From: Spirochaetaceae bacterium
GTDB lineage: Bacteria; Spirochaetota; Spirochaetia; Treponematales; Treponemataceae
DNA: 36,908 bases
NCBI GenBank assembly: GCA_017614995.1
Contig: JAGAAX010000044.1
Location: 1-36,908, forward strand
Direction of reading: 5' to 3'
In this document: positions 15,057 through 23,405 of the stretch, piece by piece
Position numbering within the stretch: position 1 is the first letter of the stretch
Layout of the letters: every line of letters starts with the position of its first letter
Notes under the pieces: generated by a model
Database searches by the model: none
What the model was told of the DNA's origin: nothing
Seen by the model: the letters and a program-made list of their open reading frames with translations, nothing else
Position numbers and translations under genes: made by a program

Positions 15057-17522
15057 ATGTTAGATTTTACAAGAATTTATAAATATCTCAAACTTTTTGT
15101 AGTAGTGTCTCTTGTTTCTTTTATGCTCTCCTGCGGTGGTGGCGGAGGAGGAGGCGGTGGCGGCGGTGCTGCTTCCGGCCCAGCAGGAGACGGCGGCTCA
15201 TCATCAGGTGGAGGCAGTTCATCAGAAAGCGCACCGGAAGCCCCTGCTTCTGCAGATTCTTCAAATGCAGAAATTCTCACATTTGAATTTACACAGGCAA
15301 AGAACTCTTTTCTTACAGCAAATTTAACGGGTACACCAACCACAGTTAATGATGTTGCAACAGTAGACGTTTCATATCCATATAATTCACTGACAACAGA
15401 CCAGAAACAATCACTGATTCCTACTATCACAGTTTCTAGCGAAGCATCAATCTCGCCTTCTTCAGATACAGCACAGGATTTTAATGAACCTGTTACATAC
15501 ACCGTTACTGCACAAGACGGCACAACAAAAACTTGGACTGTAACTTTAACAGAAAGAAGCGCAACACAGCGTTATATTGAATATAAATTGGACGGTGGCG
15601 AATTAAAATGCACAGCACCCAATGTCTATAATACCGAAGACCCTGTATCACTTCCTGAAATGGGTGACGTAGTAAAAGATAATTATTACTTTGCAGGCTG
15701 GACAGATCAGTCAACAGGAACAGTTGTAACAGGCTGGGCTGCAAATACTCACACAACAGATGTTACACTTACTGCACATTGGGTACCGGCACCATATATA
15801 GAAACCAACAAAATATACGCAAACGGAAAGACTGTCACTGTAAAGAATCTCAACGGCAAGACTATGGTTTCTTTCCGAGGTGAAAATAACACTGAAATCA
15901 ACCTCTGCGATATAAACAAAGCTTCTGAATATCAGGATTTGTCGGGTTATACACTTTTTGCAGGAAAAGCAGGAAATGTAAACGCTACAAATATAACTGT
16001 AACAGACGGCTCAATCACAATGACAGGCGGAAACCTTGCTTCTATTTACGGATATAATGGAAACAACTCAAACCTTATTGGAGAAGTAACAATAGAGCTT
16101 AAAGGTGGAACTGTTACTAACGTTGTAGGCTTTAATATAAATGAACCAAGCAAACCAATAAATACAGAAGTAATTGTTTCCGGCAACCCGACTATTGGTA
16201 ATAAAACCAACAGCGGAATCTGGCTGAATTCGTTTACAAGTCCTTGTGTCACTATAAATGACAGTATAAGTTCTGCAAGTGCTGAAGCAATTACGCTCAT
16301 AGCAGCAGGCACTACACAAAACGGAACTCACGTTGCAGAAGCGGCTTCAAGCAGTAATGCCGATGCAGGTAAATTCAAGCTTTTGAACAGTAACCGAAAC
16401 AGTTCTCTCAATGTCGGTAAAAACGGCTCTTATGTTGTCGTAATTGGTTCTGTAAGTTTACCAGAAGTACCTATATGGGGCAGCGGAGATTCATTCACAT
16501 TAGGTGACGGTCATGTCTTGCAAGGCGGAACATATTTCAGCGTATTTGTAGACGGCGGTTATTTTACAGTTCCTTCTGCAAATCTGGCAGGTGCTCAATT
16601 TGATATGGCAATTCCATATACAACTGACGGTTCTGTAACATACAAAGATGCCGGAAAGGGTGAAACTCTAAGTACAAGTGAAAAGTACAGATATGTACAG
16701 TTCAAATCAACTTCTGCTGAAATTTCTTCGCAGAATGCAGATACATACCTAGCAGGCATCACTTTCCATGGTAACAACGTCAAAGTAAGTATAAACTTGC
16801 AGACTGTGCCTTTCAGCGAAATTACAGCAGCAGATGTTACCTACTTCAACGGAAGCTTCTACAAGATTGTAAACTTCCCTGGTAATGACAAGAGCTGGGA
16901 CACTGCATATAAAGCTGCAAAAGCAGAAAGCAATAAATTCAACGGTTTGCACGGTTATCTTATGACCATAACAAGCGATGTTGAGAACAAATTCATCTAT
17001 GACCGAGTTTATAAGAATAACGGCGTTGCACCTGCAAACGCAACAGGTTGGATTGGTGCTACACGCGGTATAAATAAATCCGGCAACTATGATGCTTCAA
17101 CATGGAGCTTTGCAAGCACGTTGACAGATGCTTCAGGCAATACGGATTCCAGCTCTCTTAGAGCCGCATGGTATTGGGCATGCGGACCAGAAGCAGGACA
17201 GAAATTCTACACAACAGCTAAATATGCATCGGGTACTGACAGCAGCAATGGAATGTATACATCATGGAACAATCCGACGGATTTTAGAAAAAACGGAATA
17301 GGTACAGGAGGCGGTGCTGAACCTAACAACAGCAATAAAGAGTATTGTGCCCAATATGTAGGTACGTATGTCTGGAACGATTTGTCACACAGCAAGTCTG
17401 GTACAGCCGGTACGTATGTTCCAGGTTCTTACATCGTGGAATATTCTGTTTACAAGAATGCTTACAACGAAGAAAAGGCTTCTAACACTGCCCTTTCTGA
17501 CAGTAAGACATATTCTCACTAA
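15057..17522 (+). CDS. Surface lipoprotein with poly-Gly, Listeria-Bacteroides repeat and C-type-lectin-like domain
   Basis: A large modular envelope protein. The signal peptide ends in FMLSC (C26), followed at once by 11 Gly and a Gly/Ser-rich linker. Then come a DUF5018-like beta domain (~65-165), a Listeria-Bacteroides repeat (~175-240; GWTDQSTGTVVTGW and LTAHW), a Thr/Asn/Gly-rich beta region (~245-590), and a C-terminal C-type-lectin-like domain (~595-800) with WIGA, a C-containing tail, the EPNN motif and YVWNDL. EPN motifs in lectins often bind mannose-type sugars; adhesion or glycan binding is inferred. The start at 15057 follows AAGGA by 8 nt and gives a clean lipoprotein signal; ATG 15012 with AAGGAAG is an alternative. 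A terminator follows. Confidence 0.8.
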   Translation: MLDFTRIYKYLKLFVVVSLVSFMLSCGGGGGGGGGGGAASGPAGDGGSSSGGGSSSESAPEAPASADSSNAEILTFEFTQAKNSFLTANLTGTPTTVNDVATVDVSYPYNSLTTDQKQSLIPTITVSSEASISPSSDTAQDFNEPVTYTVTAQDGTTKTWTVTLTERSATQRYIEYKLDGGELKCTAPNVYNTEDPVSLPEMGDVVKDNYYFAGWTDQSTGTVVTGWAANTHTTDVTLTAHWVPAPYIETNKIYANGKTVTVKNLNGKTMVSFRGENNTEINLCDINKASEYQDLSGYTLFAGKAGNVNATNITVTDGSITMTGGNLASIYGYNGNNSNLIGEVTIELKGGTVTNVVGFNINEPSKPINTEVIVSGNPTIGNKTNSGIWLNSFTSPCVTINDSISSASAEAITLIAAGTTQNGTHVAEAASSSNADAGKFKLLNSNRNSSLNVGKNGSYVVVIGSVSLPEVPIWGSGDSFTLGDGHVLQGGTYFSVFVDGGYFTVPSANLAGAQFDMAIPYTTDGSVTYKDAGKGETLSTSEKYRYVQFKSTSAEISSQNADTYLAGITFHGNNVKVSINLQTVPFSEITAADVTYFNGSFYKIVNFPGNDKSWDTAYKAAKAESNKFNGLHGYLMTITSDVENKFIYDRVYKNNGVAPANATGWIGATRGINKSGNYDASTWSFASTLTDASGNTDSSSLRAAWYWACGPEAGQKFYTTAKYASGTDSSNGMYTSWNNPTDFRKNGIGTGGGAEPNNSNKEYCAQYVGTYVWNDLSHSKSGTAGTYVPGSYIVEYSVYKNAYNEEKASNTALSDSKTYSH

Positions 17523-17541
17523 GTAGCGTATGTAAAAAAGA

Positions 17542-17573
17542 AAAGGGCTGTTCGAAAACGGACAGCCCTTTTT
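17542..17573. terminator. Bidirectional intrinsic terminator
   Basis: GGGCTGTTCG / CGGACAGCCC stem (10 bp, one wobble) with loop AAAA, A-run before and T5 after, so it works in both directions. It lies between the convergent lipoprotein and reductase genes. Confidence 0.85.
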
Positions 17574-17613
17574 GTTTCTATAAGCTAGAATTTCTGTAAA
17601 TCTACAAGAATAA

Positions 17614-19398
17614 TTACTTTCCGATATATTCCAATGCAGAATCGGCTGCAATCTTTCCGAAGATACAGATATCAGCTACAGCGTTGCCGCCTAAGCGGTT
17701 AGCACCATGAACACCACCTGTAACTTCGCCGGCAGCATAAAGGCCAGGTACTGATTTTCCGTCTTTTGTCTGAACTTCGGCTTTTGTATTGATTTTGATT
17801 CCGCCCATTGTGTGGTGAATTGCAGGAGCAATTTCGATTGCATAGAACGGATCTCTTACAATCTGGCAGTCTTCATCAATCTGCTTGCCTTCTGCGTTCT
17901 TATAAGAACGTGTAAAGCTGTTCGGGTTGCGGTCAAAGTCCGGGTCTTTTCCAGCTTTTACGTAGCCGTTGTATTGAGCGATTGTAGCCTCAAGGTCAGC
18001 AGCAGGAATGTTGAGTTTTTCAGCAAGTTCTGCAATTGTCGGGGCTTCTGTCGTAAGACCGTTCTTGACGTAGCCGTTGATTGCTTTAAGAGAATCACGC
18101 ACACCCTGGTCGAACAAAAGATAGGCTGTTTTGCCAGTCTGCTTAAGAACGGCAGCAGACATTACATCGCGAGTTGCCATTTCGTTGCCAAAGCGCTTAC
18201 CTTCGCGGTTTACAAGAATTGCACCGTTTCCGCGTACAGCTTCTGTAATCATTGTTCCGTTGTTTGGAACTACAGTCGGGTGTGTCTGAATCTGTTCAAT
18301 CTGAAACAAATCACCGTTGAATTTTTCAATCCAGGCGAATGCATCGCCGGTTGCGCCTTTATGGTTTGTTGTACCGAAACCTTCAAGACTTGGCTGATAT
18401 TTAACAACCATTTCTGAATTAGCACCAAAACCGCCAGTTGCAATAATAACTGCCTTAGCTTTGATTGTGTAATCTCCGCCTTCAGCACTTACTTTTACAC
18501 CGGCTGCCCTGCCGTTCTCTGAAATAACATCTGTAACTTTGTTGTTAAGACGGATTTCTGCGCCCTGCTTTTTGCAGGCTGCTTCAAGAAGAGGAACAAG
18601 GTGAGCACCGATTGCGCCGCCACCCTGCGGACGGTGAATACGCTTGTTTGTAGCACCACCGAAAAGACCGACGTCGCTAAGGTCTGCACCTACAATGTCG
18701 CTCTGGAGCCATTCTACAATATCAGCCGAATTTTCAACCATTGTGCGTACAAGTTCCGGGTCGTTGATGTTTTTTCCACCTTTCATTGTATCGTTGAAGA
18801 ATACATCTTTGCTGTCTTTGATTCCAAGTTTTTCCTGTTCTTTTGTATAAGAAGCGTTAAGACCGCCGGTTGAAGAAATTGTGTTTCCGCCGACTACGCC
18901 CATTTTTTCAAGGATGATAACTTTTGCACCCTTGTTTGCTGCTTCAATACCTGCAACCATACCGGCGCCACCTGCACCTACGATTACAATGTCACATTCT
19001 GTGTCAGCGTATTTTGAAGCTCCTACAGACTCGCCTTTTGAAGCGGCTACTGCTGCCTGAAGAGCCTGAATGATACCTTTTGAAGTGAGTGTTGCACCAG
19101 ACACTGCATCGAGATTATCTGCACTTCCAGTTTTTTTAGCCTGTTCAATAACACCTTCGATTGCCGGGTCAGAAATACCTGGGGTTTCTTCATGAGAAAC
19201 AACTTTTGCGTCAACAATTTTTCCATTGTTCATTGTTACTGAAACTTCAATTTTACCGTTGCGGCCTTCACCTGTGCCGGTAAATGTCTGCCCTGCTGAG
19301 CCTGCCGGCTTTTTTGAGCAGGCAATTGTTGCTATAATGGCTGCTGCTGAAACAACAAGAAATACGCCACATGCAATTTTGTTAAATTTATTTAACAT
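17614..19398 (-). CDS. Flavocytochrome-c-like FMN/FAD reductase lipoprotein (fumarate/urocanate reductase family)
   Basis: A periplasmic-side flavoprotein likely to reduce a small unsaturated acid (fumarate, urocanate or similar) in anaerobic respiration. It has a lipoprotein signal (IATIAC, C27), an FMN_bind domain (~43-118) with D97-x2-SGAT (T103 as the covalent FMN site attached by an ApbE-type transferase), and an FAD-binding reductase domain (~135-590) with GAGGAG, GGNTISSTGG and a C-terminal HGANRLGGNAVADI. There are no heme CxxCH motifs, so the architecture resembles UrdA and heme-free fumarate reductases. The substrate cannot be set by reading. AAGGAGA lies ahead of ATG 19398. The upstream gap on the same strand carries an extended -10. 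Confidence 0.88.
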   Translation of the reverse strand: MLNKFNKIACGVFLVVSAAAIIATIACSKKPAGSAGQTFTGTGEGRNGKIEVSVTMNNGKIVDAKVVSHEETPGISDPAIEGVIEQAKKTGSADNLDAVSGATLTSKGIIQALQAAVAASKGESVGASKYADTECDIVIVGAGGAGMVAGIEAANKGAKVIILEKMGVVGGNTISSTGGLNASYTKEQEKLGIKDSKDVFFNDTMKGGKNINDPELVRTMVENSADIVEWLQSDIVGADLSDVGLFGGATNKRIHRPQGGGAIGAHLVPLLEAACKKQGAEIRLNNKVTDVISENGRAAGVKVSAEGGDYTIKAKAVIIATGGFGANSEMVVKYQPSLEGFGTTNHKGATGDAFAWIEKFNGDLFQIEQIQTHPTVVPNNGTMITEAVRGNGAILVNREGKRFGNEMATRDVMSAAVLKQTGKTAYLLFDQGVRDSLKAINGYVKNGLTTEAPTIAELAEKLNIPAADLEATIAQYNGYVKAGKDPDFDRNPNSFTRSYKNAEGKQIDEDCQIVRDPFYAIEIAPAIHHTMGGIKINTKAEVQTKDGKSVPGLYAAGEVTGGVHGANRLGGNAVADICIFGKIAADSALEYIGK

Positions 19399-19457
19399 AT
19401 TTTTCTCCTTCTGGTTTTATCCAAAACATTTTGAGCTAAAAGTTAGCTTTTGCTTAC

Positions 19458-19466
19458 ATTATAGCA
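19458..19466 (-). promoter_or_regulatory. Extended -10 promoter of the reductase gene
   Basis: On the minus strand TGC-TATAAT (19466-19458). No strong -35 is visible. A 6-bp hairpin AGCTAA / TTAGCT lies in the ~60-nt leader. Confidence 0.5.
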
Positions 19467-19519
19467 TAATAAACAAATCATTAGTAGCCCCGGCAAGCTT
19501 TTGTTACAGCTTCAGCATA

Positions 19520-19800
19520 AAAAGTATTAGAATGAGATTTTGCTTGCGGAAATCCGTTCCTTGCGTCCGTCTCACTGCTCGCGTGGGATAATTGGTGGTC
19601 AGACTCGCTTTCGCTCGCTCCCACGAGGCAGTTCGCGTCCGCCAGTCTCTACTTTCCGCCAGAAAAAATACAATCTATAGCAATATGCACCAACAAGAAC
19701 CTGCCGGGTTTGCGTTTGGGCAAAACCAATAGAACAAAACTTATCTGGCAAACCTCTGCAAGTTTTCGCAAGCGAAAACTTGGGGGAACACTAGTTGCAC
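19520..19800. repeat. Repeat-rich gap between reductase and DUF6062-like gene
   Basis: No gene is evident. 19550-19670 contains degenerate GCTCGC/TCGCTTTCGCTCGC-type palindromic sequence. 19759-19782 is a perfect hairpin, CAAGTTTTCGC / GCGAAAACTTG with loop AA. The stretch 19718-19752, read in reverse, resembles the GTTTCGCCAGATAAG module found at 32562. Confidence 0.5.
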
Positions 19801-19904
19801 TAGATTTGTAGCACTGGCTAGATGTGTTCCCGGAATTCGCCGAGAGCAGGTTCTTACATGGTACAATTTCTAGATTTGTTTTTCATGCTGAAGCTCAGAA
19901 GCTT

Positions 19905-19933
19905 TTGCGAAAAGAAAGATTTTGCGCTATAAT
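19905..19933 (+). promoter_or_regulatory. Promoter of the DUF6062-like gene, leaderless geometry
   Basis: TTGCGA (19905-19910), 17-nt spacer, perfect TATAAT (19928-19933), then 7 nt to ATG 19941. Confidence 0.75.
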
Positions 19934-19940
19934 AACTTTT

Positions 19941-20612
19941 ATGGTAGACAAACACGTTAATTTTTTTGCGCTTCAAAAGGCATGTGAAAAGCCGGGCTGC
20001 CCGCTCTGCACAATTATCAACGAGCGCATTGACCGCTACATAGACGGAATGCTTTTTGAGCATATTTCAGACAGAACCTTCAGAGCGCAGTACAGAGCCG
20101 CTGGCGGTTTCTGCAACAGTCACGCAGAAGCTCTGCTTTCTTATAGAGACGGTCTTGCCGTTGCAATTCTTGGAAGAGACACGCTTCAAGATTATCTTGC
20201 AGACTTTAAAAAGAAGAAAATCCGCAAACGGAAGGAAATCTGCCCTGCCTGTGCCGAGCAGCTTAGAATAGAAAAAGAATTCTTAACATTTATTGCTGAA
20301 GCTGAAGACAGCAAGACCGCTAAGACTGAAACCGCAGGCAATAGCGAAGATATTCCACTGTCGGAGTTTTTCGTCAAAAGTCAGGGGCTCTGCATTCAGC
20401 ATTATGCAAAGCTTATAACATACGCCAAAAAAGTGCCAAAGTGGCTCAAGACATTTCAAGAAGACCGCTTTAAGGCACTTGAAGAGCGTACAAGCCGCTT
20501 TATAGAATATTCCGCTTGGGGCAGACAGCAGGACTTTGAGACTTTAAGCCCTGCCGATAAGGTTGTCTGGAAAGAACTCGCCGCCGCTCTCCGAGGCAAT
20601 GTTTCGCATTAG
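19941..20612 (+). CDS. DUF6062-like protein with paired Cys/His motifs
   Basis: A 223-residue cytosolic protein, tentatively assigned to the DUF6062 group of anaerobes, function unknown. Two similar halves each carry a CxxC and a Cx2H: C20-P-L-C23 and C58-N-S-H61 in the first, CPAC and CIQH in the second. This suggests two zinc sites, or an iron-type site. The start at 19941 is chosen because the promoter -10 ends 7 nt before it, which rules out the upstream frame extension; there is no Shine-Dalgarno. The last codons and stop (GTTTCGCATTAG) lie within a dispersed repeat module that continues to 20646. Confidence 0.7.
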   Translation: MVDKHVNFFALQKACEKPGCPLCTIINERIDRYIDGMLFEHISDRTFRAQYRAAGGFCNSHAEALLSYRDGLAVAILGRDTLQDYLADFKKKKIRKRKEICPACAEQLRIEKEFLTFIAEAEDSKTAKTETAGNSEDIPLSEFFVKSQGLCIQHYAKLITYAKKVPKWLKTFQEDRFKALEERTSRFIEYSAWGRQQDFETLSPADKVVWKELAAALRGNVSH

Positions 20613-20672
20613 CATTATCTACAGATTCAGTTTTATCAAGCGAAACGATGCAGTTTTCTTATGAAAACTGCA
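20601..20672. repeat. GTTTCGC...GCGAAAC module plus attached hairpin
   Basis: The 46-bp module 20601-20646 has GTTTCGC and GCGAAAC ends; read in reverse it contains TAGATAATGCTAATGCGAAA, a close match to the module at 32562-32605. A perfect hairpin TGCAGTTTTC / GAAAACTGCA (20649-20672, loop TTAT) follows. The module begins inside the preceding gene and supplies its stop codon. Confidence 0.6.
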
Positions 20673-20699
20673 AGGCGGAATGCAAAACGTTTTCTCTTC

Positions 20700-20800
20700 A
20701 ATCACGTTGCCGAAGCATGGTTGCTGAGCGAAGTCGAAGCAACCAAATATTATGCACATAATCCAATTAGACATGGTTCGGCTACGCTCACCAACCAATA
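20700..20800. repeat. Dispersed CTGAGCGAAGTCGAAG repeat
   Basis: 20719-20744 has core CTGAGCGAAGTCGAAG between GGTTG and CAACC arms, the same family as 13514-13539. A reverse-type fragment, GGTTCGGCTACGCTCACC, follows near 20775. Confidence 0.6.
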
Positions 20801-20812
20801 ATCAGTGAAACT

Positions 20813-21907
20813 TTACAGAATGTGCTTCACCAGCGGAATCTTTTTGATGAGCCATGTAATTGCAAGACAGACGCAAATTACAGCGGCGCAATAAACAGCA
20901 TTTACAATAATGTTTGTGCACCATGCAATTTCAGCAAGCCGCTTGGTGAGAATATGCAGAAAAATCTCGTGAATAAGGTAAATGCCGAGCGTGTTTGCAC
21001 CTATAAAGCAGACGGCAGAAGCGGCAGCGCTACCCTCTTTCGGCTTATAATTCATTGCCAGCAAATAAATTGCAAGCACGTTTACAAGCGTAAAGATTGA
21101 ATCGTAGCTTGCAAAAACCATATCCCAGACAGCGTTCATCTTTTTGCTTTTGAGTACGCCGTAAACAGCAAGGCAGGCGCACGCGGCAATAATTGCGCCA
21201 AACGCTATAAGCTTTACGTTTAAGTGCTTTTCTTCGATTTTCTGCTTAATTTCATCTTGATAGAAACATGCAAGACCGCCGAGGCAGAAATACATAAATG
21301 AATAGGCAAGAAGCCCTGAAAACGGGTTGAACATTTTGAAATAGACGCCTGCCGCGTCATGCACAATGGCAGAGCAGACGCGCTCAATGCACATAATGCC
21401 GAGCGGAATTATGTACGCAATTACAGCCAGATAAAAAATGCTTGCCTTATTTGAATCAAACGCGCCTTTCAGCACAGGGAAAAGTATGTGAATGCACACA
21501 AGTGCGCCCATAAACCAAAGATAGCCAATCATATTCTGACGCATATCAAGAAAAGCCTTGAAAAACTCAAGCGGCGTAAAGCGCACGCCGTCTGTAAACA
21601 TCATTATGGCAATTGTGAGCAGAGCCCAGATTGTTGTAACAATCACAAGATGGATTGTCTTAAAAATGTGCTTTTTCAAATCAAGCGGCTTGTTGAACAG
21701 CAAAAAGCCGTTGCAGAAAAAGAACAGCGGCACGCCAGTTGAAAGAATCGAAATCACAAAAAAGTTGAAATAAGTCTCAAAAGACGGCTCAAGCAGAAAA
21801 TTCTGCTTAATAATCAGCCCATGGTAAAAAACCACAAAAAATATTGCAATTGTCTTCAATAAATCAATATTATGAAAACGCTCAGCTTTTACAGCATTAT
21901 CACTCAT
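20813..21907 (-). CDS. Acyltransferase 3 family membrane protein
   Basis: A 364-residue polytopic membrane protein (about ten segments) of the acyltransferase 3 family, which transfers acetyl or other acyl groups to cell-surface sugars. The family N-terminus is clear: RFHNIDLLKTIAIFFVVFYH, with the conserved His, and later LWFMGALVCIHILFP. The start at 21907 is chosen because GGAGA (minus strand, 21919-21915) precedes it by 7 nt; an upstream ATG at 21949 lacks one. It is divergent from argG. The acceptor is unknown; no polysaccharide cluster surrounds it. Confidence 0.85.
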   Translation of the reverse strand: MSDNAVKAERFHNIDLLKTIAIFFVVFYHGLIIKQNFLLEPSFETYFNFFVISILSTGVPLFFFCNGFLLFNKPLDLKKHIFKTIHLVIVTTIWALLTIAIMMFTDGVRFTPLEFFKAFLDMRQNMIGYLWFMGALVCIHILFPVLKGAFDSNKASIFYLAVIAYIIPLGIMCIERVCSAIVHDAAGVYFKMFNPFSGLLAYSFMYFCLGGLACFYQDEIKQKIEEKHLNVKLIAFGAIIAACACLAVYGVLKSKKMNAVWDMVFASYDSIFTLVNVLAIYLLAMNYKPKEGSAAASAVCFIGANTLGIYLIHEIFLHILTKRLAEIAWCTNIIVNAVYCAAVICVCLAITWLIKKIPLVKHIL

Positions 21908-21951
21908 ACTTTTATCTCCATTTGCCATAAAGTCTATCACGAAAATCAATC

Positions 21952-21980
21952 TTGTACAAATAGCCCCATTTGAGTATACT
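21952..21980 (+). promoter_or_regulatory. Promoter of argG
   Basis: TTGTAC (21952-21957), 17-nt spacer, TATACT (21975-21980). The leader holds a small CGGG/CCCG hairpin (22000-22012) directly before AAAGGA. Confidence 0.7.
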
Positions 21981-22025
21981 TCAGTTTGAGAATCTTAAAC
22001 GGGCTGGTCCCGAAAGGAATAAATA

Positions 22026-23291
22026 ATGGCAAAAGAAAAGGTTATCTTAGCTTATTCAGGCGGACTTGACACCACTGTAATCATTCCGTGGCTCAAAGAG
22101 AATTACGACTATGATGTTATCGCTGTTTGTATCGACGTTGGTCAGGGCGATGACTGGAAAAAAATAAAAGACCGCGCGCTCAAAACAGGTGCAAGCGCAT
22201 GTTATGTTGTTGACGCACGCAAAGAATATATCGAAGAATACATCTGGCCTGCTGTAAAAGCAAACTGCGTTTACGAAGACAAATATCTTCTCGGCACTTC
22301 TACAGCCCGCCCTCTCATCGGCAAAATTCTTGTTGAATATGCCCGCCAGGAAGGCGCAAAGGCTATCTGCCACGGTGCAACCGGTAAAGGCAACGACCAG
22401 ATCCGCTTTGAACTTGCAATCAAGGCATTTGCTCCAGATCTTCACGTTATTGCTGCATGGCGCGATGCAAAATGGAACATGGACAGCCGCGAAGCTGAAA
22501 TCAAATATCTTGAAGACCGCGGACTTGAAGTTCCAATGAAAAAAGACCAGTCTTACAGCCGCGACGAGAACATCTGGCATCTTTCTCACGAAGGTCTTGA
22601 ACTTGAAGAGACTGAAAACGAGCCGAACTGGAAGCACATGCTTCAGCTTACAACTGTACCTGAAGAAGCACCAGAATCTGGCGAATACGTTAAAATCGAA
22701 TTCGAGAAAGGCATTCCTGTTAGCGTAAACGGCAAAAAAATGGACGCTCTTCAGATTATGCTTGAGCTCAACAAAATTGGCGGAAGAAACGGCGTCGGTC
22801 TTGTAGACATCTGCGAAAACCGCTGCGTCGGCATGAAGAGCCGCGGCGTTTACGAAACACCGGGTGGAGCAATTCTCTATGCTGCACACGAAATGATGGA
22901 TCACCTCTGTCTTGACCGCGACACATACCACTACAAGCAGCAGGTAAGCCTCCGCATGAGCGAACTTATCTACGACGGCAAGTGGTTCACCACATTGATG
23001 GACGCTTGTATGGCTTTTGTAGACAAGACACAGGAAACTTGTACCGGCTGGGTAAACCTCAAACTCTACAAAGGTTCTATCCGCGGCGCTGGCAGCCACT
23101 CAAAATACAGTCTCTACAACGAAAGTATTGCTTCTTTCACAACAGGCGACTTGTATGACCACAAAGACGCACAGGGCTTCATCACATTATTCGGCCTTCC
23201 ATTAAAGGTAAGAGCAATGATGGAGCAGAAGGTCGGTGAAGGTCAGGCTGTTAAAGAAAGCAAAAACTTAAAGAAGAGACCAACCGAGTAA
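22026..23291 (+). CDS. argG: Argininosuccinate synthase
   Basis: Joins citrulline and aspartate with ATP to form argininosuccinate in arginine synthesis. The PP-loop is at the N-terminus (AYSGGLDTTVI, Ser/Gly/Asp of SGGLDT), and the conserved ATGKGNDQIRFE, SREAEIKYLE and MKSRGVYETPGG motifs follow. The 421-residue length and the ATG 22026, 7 nt after AAAGGA, are standard. It stands alone with its own promoter and terminator; argH is not adjacent. Confidence 0.96.
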   Translation: MAKEKVILAYSGGLDTTVIIPWLKENYDYDVIAVCIDVGQGDDWKKIKDRALKTGASACYVVDARKEYIEEYIWPAVKANCVYEDKYLLGTSTARPLIGKILVEYARQEGAKAICHGATGKGNDQIRFELAIKAFAPDLHVIAAWRDAKWNMDSREAEIKYLEDRGLEVPMKKDQSYSRDENIWHLSHEGLELEETENEPNWKHMLQLTTVPEEAPESGEYVKIEFEKGIPVSVNGKKMDALQIMLELNKIGGRNGVGLVDICENRCVGMKSRGVYETPGGAILYAAHEMMDHLCLDRDTYHYKQQVSLRMSELIYDGKWFTTLMDACMAFVDKTQETCTGWVNLKLYKGSIRGAGSHSKYSLYNESIASFTTGDLYDHKDAQGFITLFGLPLKVRAMMEQKVGEGQAVKESKNLKKRPTE

Positions 23292-23301
23292 TTGCACTAC
23301 A

Positions 23302-23333
23302 CGCCGGCTTATGAAAAAGCCGGCGATTTTTTT
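23302..23333 (+). terminator. Intrinsic terminator of argG
   Basis: A GC-rich 9-bp stem CGCCGGCTT / AAGCCGGCG with loop ATGAAA and a T7 tail (23327-23333). Confidence 0.9.
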
Positions 23334-23370
23334 GCCCATTTTTACATTCATAAATGTCGTGTTTTCAATC

Positions 23371-23398
23371 TTGATTTTAGCATAAACTGTGCTAAACT
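23371..23398 (+). promoter_or_regulatory. Promoter of the EAL gene, leaderless geometry
   Basis: TTGATT (23371-23376), 16-nt spacer, extended -10 TGC-TAAACT (23390-23398), then 7 nt to ATG 23406. Confidence 0.55.
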
Positions 23399-23405
23399 TA
23401 ATTTC

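Noticed and set aside
22056-23099. Long minus-strand ORF opposite argG
   Set aside because: It is an antisense shadow of a highly conserved gene with strong codon bias; no promoter or family match.
23292-23405. TTG 23292 as start of the EAL protein
   Set aside because: That start touches the argG stop and the frame would cross the argG terminator and the EAL promoter.
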